NCBI GenBank assembly: GCA_016705245.1
Contig: JADIYM010000021.1
Coordinates: 45,396-109,395 of the forward strand
DNA: 64,000 bases
Direction of reading: 5' to 3'
Source of the DNA: Blastocatellia bacterium
Lineage (GTDB): Bacteria; Acidobacteriota; Blastocatellia; UBA7656; JADIYM01
Positions 48,022 through 57,294 of this stretch are shown here, piece by piece. The position numbers and the translations under genes are program-made. The notes beneath the pieces are model-generated. The model did no database searches. It was not told the DNA's origin and was given only the letters and a program-made list of their open reading frames with translations. Positions within the stretch are counted from its first letter, which is position 1. Every line of letters begins with the position of its first letter.

Positions 48022-48050
48022 AAATCCCGCAATCCTGTCTACTCTTTGCC
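48022..48050. repeat. single arm of the AATCCTGT repeat (family B)
   Basis: AAAATCCCGCAATCCTGTCT followed by ACTC matches the right arm of the family B hairpins; no left arm is present. It overlaps the 3-prime end of the protease gene. Confidence 0.6.
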
Positions 48051-49634
48051 CGAGCCCTTCGCCTGCCACTCGCGGATGAGCGGCATGGCTGATGCCACCG
48101 GAATCGCGAAGTTCGATCCCGCAAACGTCTGCCCGGTCTCTGAACTCACGAGAATCGCCGAGTTGATCCCGATCACGCGTCCCGAGTCGTCGAAGATCGG
48201 TCCGCCCGATCCCCCCTCCGTCGTCGCTGCGTTGTGCACGATCCGTCCCGGCGTTATGTCGCCGATGATGCCCTGCGTCGTCAGCGGTCGGATTGCACCG
48301 CGATCGGCAAGTATCCTCGCGACGTCGAGCAGCGATCGATTCCCTCGTCCCGCCACGGCCGTCCGCTCCGCCTCGGGCAACCGCTCGACGAGTCCCTCGA
48401 CCCCGGTCGGATACCCCAGCAGCACGATCGCCTTGCCCGGCACCGGCAGCGGACCGTCCTCCGACGGCAGCGGGAGCACCGGAATCGCCTTGTCGCTCTG
48501 CTTGATCTTGCAGATTGCGAGGTCCACCTGGTCGTTGTTCGTCGTGAGCTGAACCTCGAAAGGCGTCTGGAACTGCGGGAAATACGCAATGAGCCGCTCG
48601 ATCTTCGGACGCATGCCCTGCGACAGGATCACCTGCGCCGTCTCGTCCTGTCGCCACGGCTGCACGACATGCCGGTTCGTGAGCAGCGTATTCTCGGAAA
48701 TCAGGAAGCCCGTTCCGGTGAACTCAACTTCAACCGTCGGCCCCAGTCCGTCTATGCTCGCCAGCAACTCACCCGTCTCTCCAACCACCGGCCCGTTTGC
48801 GTCGTCGACCGTGTCGTATCGGAGCGCTCGCCCGGACTCGCGATCCGTGAACGAATAGACGCCGACGATGAGACACACGCCGCCAGAGTATTTCTCGGAC
48901 ATGCGCTGGGCAAACGATCGGTTGTCGGCATAGAGCTGTCCGAGCTCGTCGAGGCGCTTCTGCTGTTCCTCGAGGCGCGCCTGCGCGGCGGACTTCTCTT
49001 TTCGATCGAGCTCGATCTGCTCCTGCTGGAGTCGCACCGTCTCCTGGATCGACCGCAACTGGTAGAAGTTGAGGTAGATCACGAGCCCGACGAGAAAAAG
49101 GATGGCAAAGGCGCTGCCTAGCGTATAGGCCTTGGCGCGCCCCGGGACTTCGGCCCAGAGGCTCGTCGCGAGCTCCTTCACGAAAAGCGTCGCGGTGAGC
49201 GGATGGACGTTGCCCGGAACCTCTGCAAGTGCGGTCTCGGTAGCCTCGGGGACCGGCACGAGTCCGTAGATGTCCTGCCTGAGCACGTGAAACAGCAATT
49301 CGGTGCCGCGTCCCGCCGGGCCGAATCGGAGCGTGTCGCCGTCGTGAAGCGGAAAGGACTCGCCGGGCGACGTCGAGGCGATCGTGGTGCCATTGATCGC
49401 AAACTCGACCTCTTCGCCGACCTTGAGCGTCAGTCGCGGAACGCCTTCTTCGGGGCGTCGCACGCTCGCGATCACGTCCGGGAGCGGGATCAGCTCGCCT
49501 GTGACCCCGGTGCCCGCAATGGGCACGACGAGGTCGCACGTATCGGAAGGCCCGATCGTGATCCGGTCCTGCTGGTAGATTCGCGTCTTCCCTTTGTCCC
49601 GCCCCGTCAGGAAGACGAACATGAGACTGCTCAT
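48039..49634 (-). CDS. membrane-anchored FHA plus trypsin-like serine protease
   Basis: This 531-residue protein has an N-terminal FHA-like domain (about 1-135; DRITIGPSDTCDLVV, FPLHDGDTLRFGPA), one membrane helix (about 170-195; LGSAFAILFLVGLVIYLNFY), and a coiled coil (ETVRLQQEQIELDRKEKSAA, LEEQQKRLDELGQLYADN). The trypsin-fold domain has catalytic His in LLTNRHVVQPW, Asp in NNDQVDLAICKI and Ser in TTEGGSGGPIFDDSGR. The protease should lie in the periplasm and the FHA domain in the cytoplasm. The ATG at 49634 (MSSLMFVFLTGRDKGK) is chosen; the longer frame runs into a family C repeat. Confidence 0.85.
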   Translation of the reverse strand: MSSLMFVFLTGRDKGKTRIYQQDRITIGPSDTCDLVVPIAGTGVTGELIPLPDVIASVRRPEEGVPRLTLKVGEEVEFAINGTTIASTSPGESFPLHDGDTLRFGPAGRGTELLFHVLRQDIYGLVPVPEATETALAEVPGNVHPLTATLFVKELATSLWAEVPGRAKAYTLGSAFAILFLVGLVIYLNFYQLRSIQETVRLQQEQIELDRKEKSAAQARLEEQQKRLDELGQLYADNRSFAQRMSEKYSGGVCLIVGVYSFTDRESGRALRYDTVDDANGPVVGETGELLASIDGLGPTVEVEFTGTGFLISENTLLTNRHVVQPWRQDETAQVILSQGMRPKIERLIAYFPQFQTPFEVQLTTNNDQVDLAICKIKQSDKAIPVLPLPSEDGPLPVPGKAIVLLGYPTGVEGLVERLPEAERTAVAGRGNRSLLDVARILADRGAIRPLTTQGIIGDITPGRIVHNAATTEGGSGGPIFDDSGRVIGINSAILVSSETGQTFAGSNFAIPVASAMPLIREWQAKGSGKE

Positions 49635-49692
49635 AGACGTATCAACGGCGCCTGCAAACGCGCGAGTATAGGAGCGATTCGCCGGCGGAAGC

Positions 49693-49785
49693 AACTCCGT
49701 GTTTCCGTGCCTCGGTGTCTCTGTGCGCGAAGCGTCTGAAGTGCTTCGCACACGGAGGCTCAGAGGCACGGAGGCACGGAGCCTC
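49693..49785. repeat. CACGGAG-type hairpin repeat (family C), copy 4
   Basis: ACTCCGTGTTTCCGTGCCTC...GCGAAGCGTCT and CTTCGCACACGGAGGCTCAG...CACGGAG form the two arms around an AGCGTCTGAAGTGCTT core. It lies between two minus-strand genes. Confidence 0.88.
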
Positions 49786-49835
49786 AATCTGGTGCGTCGC
49801 CAGGTCTGAGATGTTCGAAACCGTCTGGGGTGGCC

Positions 49836-50345
49836 TCACGCCGGCTCGGATGGCTCATCGTTGCGCGACGCCAGCTCGGTGCCGTTCCACTCGACAACGA
49901 ACCAGCGGCCATAATGACCGCCGCGCCCGAAACGCCGAAACCGAATTCGCGCGCCGGGTTGGACAACGAGCAACTGGCGGTCCATCGGACGCTCGAAGGC
50001 GTTGGCGACGCATTCGACGCCTGCCCCGTATGGCTCGACCTCGGTGCGGGCGTCGGGGCTTCGCTGGATGGCCGACAGGACGACGAAGGCTGCATCCGAC
50101 TCGCGAGGCTGATGGAACGACAGCTTTCCTTCTTCATCGATCGAGACGTGAGCCTCGCGCAGGCGTCGGTCCTCGGGAACCTCGACGTCGACGACCGGTA
50201 TTAGCAGCGGCACCATCGCGAGGGTCTGCCCGCCGACATCGGCGCCGAGATTGGCGGCCTGCCGACCGTCGCCGGCCTCGATCTCGATGCCTTCCTCGAT
50301 GACCGGAATGTCGCGGTCGTCGAACTCGACCATGTAGAGCTTCAT
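49836..50345 (-). CDS. protein of unknown function, 169 aa
   Basis: A soluble protein starting MKLYMVEFDDRDIPVIEEGI. It is acidic and mixed alpha/beta, with RFRRFGRGGHYGRWFVVEWN near the C-terminus. No family is recognised. It stands alone between a family C hairpin and tRNA-Phe, and its composition supports coding. AGGAACGC precedes the ATG. Confidence 0.6.
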   Translation of the reverse strand: MKLYMVEFDDRDIPVIEEGIEIEAGDGRQAANLGADVGGQTLAMVPLLIPVVDVEVPEDRRLREAHVSIDEEGKLSFHQPRESDAAFVVLSAIQRSPDARTEVEPYGAGVECVANAFERPMDRQLLVVQPGARIRFRRFGRGGHYGRWFVVEWNGTELASRNDEPSEPA

Positions 50346-50463
50346 GCGCGTTCCTTGGGGCGACGGTTGCCGGAACGGCAGCCGTCTGATGGGCGCGGGC
50401 GATTCGCCCTTGCAATCAAGCGAAAAGGGCCACCGCCAGCGGTGACCCTTGAACGAATCTGTG

Positions 50464-50539
50464 TGGTGGCCAGGGACGGAGTCGAACCGCCGACACCCTG
50501 ATTTTCAGTCAGGTGCTCTACCAGCTGAGCTACCTGGCC
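50464..50539 (-). tRNA. tRNA-Phe (GAA)
   Basis: The reverse strand gives a full 76-nt cloverleaf. Acceptor stem GGCCAGG pairs with CCTGGCC and is followed by A and an encoded CCA. The D arm is GCTCAGCTGGTAGAGC, the anticodon arm CCTGACTGAAAATCAGG with anticodon GAA, and the T arm GGCGGTTCGACTCCGTC (one G-T pair). Confidence 0.97.
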
Positions 50540-50631
50540 ACGATCGTGACGCGGGATCGCGTCGAAGGCCGGATAGTACGGATTTCGCCGAATGGTGTCA
50601 ACACGGCCACATGGCGCCATCGGCGTCGCGC

Positions 50632-50835
50632 TCATCGCACAAACCGTCGTGCGAAAATGAGCCAGGCCGCGAGGCAGAGCAAACAGAAGATGGCGAGTCC
50701 GAGCGACCACTTTCCGCCCTGGGCCCAGTATATCCAGAGGTTCACACAGCCGATGACTGCGATGAGCAGCGCGTAATAGTGGATCGTTCGCGTCGCGTCC
50801 GCGCCGGCCCGGGCCTTGTTGTCGTCTGCAGCCAC
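50632..50835 (-). CDS. small two-helix membrane protein, 67 aa
   Basis: A charged N-terminus (DDNKARAGADATRT) is followed by two membrane helices (YALLIAVIGCVNLWIYWA and SLGLAIFCLLCLAAWLIFA) and a basic end. No family is recognised. It starts 10 bases downstream of the zinc-ribbon membrane protein gene and is probably co-transcribed with it. Confidence 0.65.
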   Translation of the reverse strand: MAADDNKARAGADATRTIHYYALLIAVIGCVNLWIYWAQGGKWSLGLAIFCLLCLAAWLIFARRFVR

Positions 50836-50844
50836 GGCCGCAGT

Positions 50845-51363
50845 CTACGTGAAGACGGCGAGGAGCAAGAAGGCCTTGATTGCAAGCACGATAGAGCAGA
50901 TGACGAGACCGATCATCGAGAGGTTCTTGCCGGCGATCGGCCGCTCGCCGCGCGCGATGGCGCGAAGTTCGAAGAACGCCAGCGCGATACCAGCGAGATC
51001 GACCGGCATCGTAAAGAAAAAGCCGCAGAAGAGTACTACCGAGAGCAGGCCGAACATCATCGCGGCGATGGCTCGTGAAGATGGCTTGCCTTCCGACGGG
51101 CTAAGCGCCGGGGACGTCCACTGCGGCGCGACGAGCGGTGCCGGCGTGACGCTTGTTGCACGGAGCGGGCCCGATGCGGGCTCGGCCGGCTCGTTGTAGC
51201 CGACGCCGAAGAGCGGACCGCGCTGCTCGCGAGGCTTGGGCTCCTCGGTGGCGGTGGAGATGTCGGCGTGCGGGACCGCCGTCGACCCTTCGACCGGCGA
51301 CCAGCATTGCTTGCAGAAGCGCAGCCCTGGGGCTATGGGAGCGCCGCATTTGGGGCACGTCAT
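50845..51363 (-). CDS. zinc-ribbon membrane protein (DUF4190-like)
   Basis: This 172-residue protein has an N-terminal zinc ribbon (CPKCGAPIAPGLRFCKQCWS), a Pro/Ala/Ser-rich linker, and two membrane helices (AIAAMMFGLLSVVLFCGFFF and LSMIGLVICSIVLAIKAFLL) separated by a basic loop with LAGIALAFFELRAI. That arrangement matches zinc-ribbon/DUF4190-type proteins of unknown role. It precedes the small two-helix protein. Confidence 0.7.
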   Translation of the reverse strand: MTCPKCGAPIAPGLRFCKQCWSPVEGSTAVPHADISTATEEPKPREQRGPLFGVGYNEPAEPASGPLRATSVTPAPLVAPQWTSPALSPSEGKPSSRAIAAMMFGLLSVVLFCGFFFTMPVDLAGIALAFFELRAIARGERPIAGKNLSMIGLVICSIVLAIKAFLLLAVFT

Positions 51364-51493
51364 TGCGCGTTGCCTCGAAGATCCGTCCGTCGGCGCCGCT
51401 GACCGCGTGGGCGCCCGAGGAGATGCTACACCGCGAAGCGTCGAGGCGCACGGGATTGACGCTGCTCATTCAATTCCTCACGCAAACGGACTT

Positions 51494-51582
51494 TGTGCCT
51501 CCGCGACGCCGTGCCTCTGCGTGCGAAGCGTCTCGAGAGCTTCGCACGCAGAGGCACGGAGTCACCGAGACACGGAGGCGCG
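51494..51582. repeat. CACGGAG-type hairpin repeat (family C), copy 5
   Basis: GTGCCTCTGCGTGCGAAGCG and GCTTCGCACGCAGAGGCACG form perfect core arms (about 51511-51558). The outer arm overlaps the last codons of the kinase gene (stop at 51562-51564). Confidence 0.9.
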
Positions 51583-54500
51583 GCGAGCAAGTTCGTTCAG
51601 CCTGTCCGGGCTGATGACTTCGAGCACCCCTTCCGCGACGAGCCCCTCGGCCGCCAGCGGCACCTCTCGCGCGACGAGCACGCACGCCCGGCTCGCAGCG
51701 GCCGTCCGGCACATCGCCGCGACGCGATCTGCGGACGCCTCGATCGCCGCCGAATCGATCACGAGCACAGACGGACGGTGCAGGTCGAAGGCCCACACCG
51801 TCTCGCGCGTGTCCGCCGCCCAGATGGCCGGTACCCCCGCGTCCTCGAAACTCTCCAGCACCCGCATTCGCAGCACGCGATCCTCGACGAGCAGCACTGC
51901 GCCACCTTCGGACGGTGCGACGTCGCCCTCCGGCGTGCCGGCGTATTGTGGCATCACGATGTGGATAGAGGCTCCTTCGCCCGGCGTGCTCCGTACACTG
52001 AGCCGCCCGCCGTGCCGGGCCACCGCGGCAGCTGCAATGGTCAGCCCCAACCCGACGTGTGATCCGCCCTTCGACGTCACGAACGCGTCCACCGCGTGGC
52101 TTCGGATGTCGGTAGGAATGCCGGGTCCGGCATCGCGCACCTGAACGCCGACCAGTCCCTGCCGTTCGATCGTCCGCACGACGATCGAGCCTCCCGCCGG
52201 CTGCGCTTCCACCGCGTTTCGGATCAACTCGGCAAACACGTCGCGCAACTCGGCCGCACAGCCCAGTGCGCGCGCCGAGCGACAAGGTTCCAGCCTCACG
52301 TCGTACACGACGCCCGTCGCCGCGGCGCCCGCATCCCACACGTGCCTCGTCGACTCGATGGCGTCCTCCACGATCCGATTCAACTCGATAGGCTCGACGA
52401 CCCTGTCGATCCGGGAGCGGCCGGCGCGGTCCAGCCGTTCGACGAGTCCGGCGAACTCGCGCCGTCGCGCCGAGCCGTCGCTGCCTGCTGCGGGCAGCAT
52501 TGCCAGCAGGACGCGCGACATCCGGAAGACCGCCTCTCCCGACGGTCGGTGCCGAACCACCGACGAGCCCCCGTCCTCCGCGCTGCTAGTAACCTCGCGC
52601 GCGAGCACGAGGACGAGCTCGTCTCGCATTTCGTCGCCGGTCGAGCTGATCTGCAGCTCGAGCTCGCTTCCCCCGGCTCGGGCTGTGACCGCGACTGCCG
52701 GCGTCTCACCTGCCGCCACCCGCTGCAACTGCGTCTCGAAACGCGCTCGATCCGCCTCCTCGATCAGCTCGCCAACGGGCGCAAGCGGCACGAGCGACGC
52801 GCCGAAGACCTCCTCGGCTGACGGGTTGGCCCACCGCACGAGTCCCCCACGGTCGAGCAGCAACACGGCGCCACGGCTGCGCGAGACAGCGCGCGCCACA
52901 CGGACGTCCAGTTCGTCGACGCCTTCGAGTCGCTGCGTCTGCCGCAGCAGCGCTACAGCCCCGGCGGGCTCGCCGAACCGGTTTCGAATCGGGTTGACCG
53001 TCAACACGAAGTCGGCGCCCCCACAGGGTGGTGCGACGAACAACCGGCGCGTCGGTCTCGATCGCCTCGGCGGTCGCGCACGAGCCGCCATCGGTCTCGG
53101 CGCACATCAGCCGGCAGCACGACGCGTCGCGCAGCGCCGAGTGCTCGACGCCGAATGAGAGCGCGGCGGCCCGGTTCGCGCGAACGACTCGGCCATCGCG
53201 CCTGAAGAGCACGACCGCATCGACCATCGCGTCGAATGTCGCTTCCCACTCTCTCTTGCCGAGCGCCACGCGGTCGAAGAGCGCCGACCGATGGACGGCG
53301 ACCGCCGCCTCGTGCGCGAGCCCGGCAGCGAGCGCGGTTTCGCGCGGCGAATGGGAGTGCTCGGTGTCGCCCTCGATCAGCAGAACGCCGAGCTTTCGAT
53401 CGCCGAGCTGAAGCGGGACCGCGAGCGCGCTCTTCGACTCAGGCGAGAGTACGAACCGGTCCGGCCGAGCCGGCGAGGTGTCAACCGACACCGGGTGCCC
53501 CGTCCGAAAGGCTTCGGCCGGAACCGCTGCCGCCGTGAAGCCGACGACCACCCCGTCGGCCGCCGCAGAGGAACCTCGCGACGCTACGACCCTCAGCTGC
53601 TCGCTCCCGTCGTCGGCGAGCAGCACCGCAGTCGACGATGCATGCAGGGCATTCCCGGCGAGATGCAGCAGCGCGTCGAGCGCCTCGTCGCGATCGTTCG
53701 TCAGGGCGAGCGCCTGGCTCGCGTCGAGCAGGCACTCGAGGTCGCTTCGAGCCGCCAGCTCGTCGGCGTGAAGTCTGGCCTCACTGAGCGCGACGCCGAG
53801 CAGATCTGCGACTCCGCGAAGCAGCTCGAGCTCGAATGTCTGCCACTGTCGCGGCGATTCGACGTTTGCGCACGCGAGCACGGCGTGCATCTGGTCCCGT
53901 ATGAGGATCGGCGCGACGAGCACCGATCGCGTCGGCTGGCTCATCTCGTCCGGGCGGGTCTCGACGACTACGACGCCGTGCCGCCGCGCCTGCTCGAGCC
54001 GGTCGACGATTGGCAGCGAACCGACGTCCACGTTGACACCCACGCGTTCCGATCGCTGCTCGACGACGAACCCGTCGTTGGAAGGACGAAGAACGGCGCA
54101 GAAATCCGCCTCGAGAAAATCGCGCACATCATCGCACGTGACGGCGAGGATCTCGGATGCATCGCTCAACCGATAAACGCGGTTGGCAAGCCGCGAGAGG
54201 AGTTGCCCGCTCTCGAACCGCCGGGTCGTCCGCTCGGTAGTCAACGACTGGTCGATGAGCGTGGCCACGTTCGCCGCCACGAGCTCGACGAGCGGCCGTC
54301 GATCATCGGGCGCGTCGGTGTCGGATCCGAAGACGTATGCGGCGAAAACACCTACGGTCTTGCCACGGACGCGAAGCGGCGCGACCACCACGTGACCGTG
54401 GCGGCCCTCGCCGTCGAGTGCGCCGCCGACGATGTCTTCGAGGGCGAAGGGTGTCCCGGCGCCGAGCGCGGTACGAACGAGGCTGCGGCCCGAACCGTTC

Positions 54501-54760
54501 TCGTGAAGCCAGACGGCGATGTCGGCCGTGGCGCCGATCCCGGCGCCGAGCAGAACCTCTCTCGACTCGTTCCCGATCCCGGTGGCGGCCACGAGACAGC
54601 ACGATCCCGTCGCCTCGTCGTTGACGAGCAGCAGCGAGATGTCGAGGCGAATCGCGTCGTGTGCGAGGCCGCACAATCCGCGAAGGGACTCGATCAGACT
54701 GAAGGCGTCAATGTCGGGCCGCGGCCAGAGCGGACCGGATGGCGAGTTTCCGTCCATCAT
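51562..54760 (-). CDS. GAF-domain sensor kinase with degenerate receiver (frame interrupted)
   Basis: About 1065 residues. Several GAF domains (about 15-180, 190-340 and 355-520), two PAS-like parts (ATFDAMVDAVVLFRRDGRVV and LLLDRGGLVRWANPSAEEVF) and an HATPase_c domain (N box ELIRNAVEAQP, RDAGPGIPTD, GSHVGLGLTIA) are followed by a receiver-like tail (GAVLLVEDRVLRMRVLESFE, PSVLVIDSAAI). I see no H-box histidine in the helical segment before the ATPase domain, and the receiver lacks the usual Lys. The frame breaks at CCCCC 53018-53022 (+ strand); one base fewer gives TTLWGADFVLTVNPI. The start at MMDGNSPSG avoids the hairpin-derived upstream codons. Confidence 0.8.
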
Positions 54761-54810
54761 TCTCCACGCTGGTATCGATGTCGAGGAGTCGAGGGGGGCG
54801 GGCGGTTCTT

Positions 54811-54903
54811 CTTCCGTGTCTCCGTGACTCTGTGTGCAAAGCTCTCCTTCTAGCTTGAAGAGAGCTTCGCACACGGAGACACAGAGTCACGGAGACACGG
54901 AGA
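54811..54903. repeat. CACGGAG-type hairpin repeat (family C), copy 6
   Basis: CCGTGTCTCCGTGACTCTGT...GCAAAGCTCT and AGAGCTTCGCACACGGAGAC...CACGGAG are complementary arms. It lies between two co-directional minus genes. Confidence 0.9.
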
Positions 54904-54914
54904 AAAAACTCTGC

Positions 54915-56087
54915 TTACTTGAAGGCCGGGATGCCGGTCGCGGCCTCTCCAAGGATGAGCGTGTGGATGTCGTGCGTTCCCTCGTAGGTAAGCACCGACT
55001 CCAGGTTGTTCATGTGCCGCATGACGGGATATTCGCTCGACACACCGTTCGCGCCGAGGATCGTGCGGGCCATCCGCGCGATCTCGAGCGCCCAGTAGAT
55101 GTTGTTGCGCTTCGCCATCGAGATCTGCGCCGGCGTGACCTTGCCCTCGTCCTTCAGGCGGCCGAGCTGCAGCGTGAGAAGCTGCATCTTCGTGATCTCG
55201 GTGAGCATGTCGGCGAACTTCGCCTGCTGGAGCTGGAAGCTCGCGATCGGCCGATCGAACTGCGTGCGGCCGAGCGCATACCGAAGCGACGTGTCGTAGC
55301 ACGCCATCGCCGCGCCGATCCCGCCCCAGGCGATGCCGTATCGCGCCTGATTGAGGCACATGAGCGGCGACTTCAGTCCGCCGCTGCCTGGCAGGAGGTT
55401 CTCTTCGGGAATGTGGCAGTCGTCGAAGAAGAGCTCGGATGTGACCGACGCGCGAAGCGAGTGCTTGCGGTGGATCTCGGGAGCGCTGAACCCGGGAGTT
55501 CCCTTTTCGACGAGATACCCGCGGACGCGTCCCTCGTCGTCCTTCGCCCAGACGACAGCGATGTCGGCGATCGTGCCACTCGTGATCCACGCCTTCGCGC
55601 CGTTGAGCACGAAGCCGTCGGACGTCTTGCGGGCACGCGTGACCATGCCGCCCGGATCCGAACCGTGGTCGGGCTCGGTGAGGCCGAAGCAGCCGATGGC
55701 CTCGCCGGTGGCAAGCTTGGGAAGCCACTTCTGGCGATGCTCCTCGCTGCCGAACGTGAAGATCGGGTACATCACGAGGGCGCCCTGGACGGACACGAAG
55801 CTGCGCAGTCCGCTGTCGGCGCGCTCGAGCTCCTGCGTGACGAGGCCGTAGGCCACGTTGTTCATGCCGGCGCAGCCGTACTCGGTCGGGAGGTTGGCGC
55901 CATAGACGCCGAGCTCGCCAAGCGGCCGGACGAGGTCCATCGGGAACTCGCCACGCTGATAGAAGTCGTCGACGATCGGGATGACGTTGTCTTCGACGAA
56001 CAGGCGCACCGAGTCGCGCGCTAGCTTTTCTTCCTCGCTCAGGAGCGCTTCGATGCCGTAGAAATCGATTCCGCGAAACTCCGCCAT
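54915..56087 (-). CDS. acyl-CoA dehydrogenase, glutaryl-CoA dehydrogenase-like
   Basis: This 390-residue flavoenzyme has the ACAD signatures GCFGLTEPDHGSDPGGMVTR and LTYEGTHDIHTLILGEAATG (catalytic Glu in YEGTHD). RSFVSVQGALVMYPIFTFGS and the terminal TGIPAFK favour the glutaryl-CoA dehydrogenase subgroup, which oxidises and decarboxylates glutaryl-CoA in lysine/tryptophan breakdown. No electron-transfer-flavoprotein gene is adjacent. A divergent region with a family C hairpin precedes it. Confidence 0.88.
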   Translation of the reverse strand: MAEFRGIDFYGIEALLSEEEKLARDSVRLFVEDNVIPIVDDFYQRGEFPMDLVRPLGELGVYGANLPTEYGCAGMNNVAYGLVTQELERADSGLRSFVSVQGALVMYPIFTFGSEEHRQKWLPKLATGEAIGCFGLTEPDHGSDPGGMVTRARKTSDGFVLNGAKAWITSGTIADIAVVWAKDDEGRVRGYLVEKGTPGFSAPEIHRKHSLRASVTSELFFDDCHIPEENLLPGSGGLKSPLMCLNQARYGIAWGGIGAAMACYDTSLRYALGRTQFDRPIASFQLQQAKFADMLTEITKMQLLTLQLGRLKDEGKVTPAQISMAKRNNIYWALEIARMARTILGANGVSSEYPVMRHMNNLESVLTYEGTHDIHTLILGEAATGIPAFK

Positions 56088-56287
56088 ATCGGTGGTGCCT
56101 TCCTGGCACTCGTGTCTCGAGCCGCGCCCGACACGAATGCAAAAACGGTTTGACGCCCACCGCCACCGGTTCCTCGCGGTGCCGGTCCGCGTGGGCGTCA
56201 GAACACTCCAGATGTTCGTGGATCAAGGAGATCGCACGCGATTTCGCCGGGCGAATGATACTGATTTTCGGGTGTGAGGCAAGGAAG

Positions 56288-56402
56288 GGGGAGAGCTTCG
56301 CACCCAGAGGCGCGGAGTCACGGAGGCACAGAGGTGAAAGAGACAGGTATGTTCGTGGCTCCGTGCCTCCGCGACTCTGCGCCTCTGTGTGCGAAGCTCT
56401 TC
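56288..56402. repeat. CACGGAG-type hairpin repeat (family C), copy 7, in a divergent gap
   Basis: GAGCTTCGCACCCAGAGGCG... and ...CGCCTCTGTGTGCGAAGCTC are complementary arms (about 56292-56340 and 56352-56401). The gap 56088-56475 lies between divergent genes, so this copy cannot be a simple terminator for either. The same gap holds a GACGCCCAC/GTGGGCGTC hairpin near 56152-56200. Confidence 0.88.
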
Positions 56403-56475
56403 CAACCTCGGAATGCACGTCCGTGGACGGATTTTCTCGCCCTGTGCTAGCCTCGGCCTGCGAAGTGCCTGCGCC

Positions 56476-57294
56476 ATGACCTTTCTGATGACCCATATCC
56501 TCGCCTGCTACGCCGCGGCGACGGTCGGCGCGATCGCCACGGTCGTCACCAAGCGGCAGGGGCTGTTCACGGCAGCGGTCGTCATCATGCTCGTCGGCTT
56601 CGGCCTGCACTCGGCCGACCTCACGATCCACATCGTCCAGGACGGGCATCTGCCGCTCTATGGCGCACAGGAAGTCTGCTCGTTCCTCGGTTGGTCGCTC
56701 GTGCTGTATTTCCTGCTTGTCCAGCTCCGGTTCCCGACGCACGCGCTGGCGGCGCTCGTATTTCCGACGGCATTGATGCTGACGCTGATCTCGGCGATCG
56801 CGCCGCCGATCGAGACTCGGCCGTCGTCGCTGACGGACGACCCGGTGCTCTTCTCGTTTCACGCAGGACTGATGCTGCTCGCTTATGGCGCGTTCTTTAC
56901 GATGTTCATGGCAGCGCTCCTCTACATGACGCAGGAACGCGAGATCAAGGGAAAGCACTTCGGCGCCATCTTCCATCGCCTGCCTTCGCTCGACACGTGC
57001 GACTCGATCGGCTTCCGGTCGCTCGCGATCGGGTTCGTGATGCTCACGGCCGGGATCGCGTTCGGGATGTTGTGGCAATACCGCCGCGTTGGCACGCTCT
57101 GGACGAACACTCCCATCGAGCTCGTGGCGGTCTGTACGTGGCTCGTCTATTTCTTCCTCGTCCATTACCGCCTGACGTCAGGCTGGCGGGGACGCCGGGC
57201 GGCGATCGGCGCCATCGTCGGATTTGGCCTCGTCGTGGTCAGCCTCACGGTTCTCCGGTTCTCGACCGGGTTCCACTCGCTGTCTCCGTGGTGA
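56476..57294 (+). CDS. CcsA/HemX-type cytochrome c assembly membrane protein
   Basis: This 272-residue protein has about eight membrane helices and the tryptophan-rich-like core of the CcmC/CcsA/HemX superfamily (AQEVCSFLGWSLVLYFLLVQ, then a conserved His in FSFHAGLMLLAYGAFF). It is co-directional with hemA and hemC, the usual HemX context, and may handle heme or act in tetrapyrrole regulation. The ATG at 56476 is chosen because homology begins there. hemA starts at its stop codon. Confidence 0.85.
   Translation: MTFLMTHILACYAAATVGAIATVVTKRQGLFTAAVVIMLVGFGLHSADLTIHIVQDGHLPLYGAQEVCSFLGWSLVLYFLLVQLRFPTHALAALVFPTALMLTLISAIAPPIETRPSSLTDDPVLFSFHAGLMLLAYGAFFTMFMAALLYMTQEREIKGKHFGAIFHRLPSLDTCDSIGFRSLAIGFVMLTAGIAFGMLWQYRRVGTLWTNTPIELVAVCTWLVYFFLVHYRLTSGWRGRRAAIGAIVGFGLVVVSLTVLRFSTGFHSLSPW

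Noticed and set aside
24059..56402. CRISPR array suspected from the regularly repeated CACGGAG and AATCCTGT units
   Set aside because: Units are 8-10 bases, without equal-length unique spacers, and are arranged as inverted arms of hairpins. No cas genes are present.
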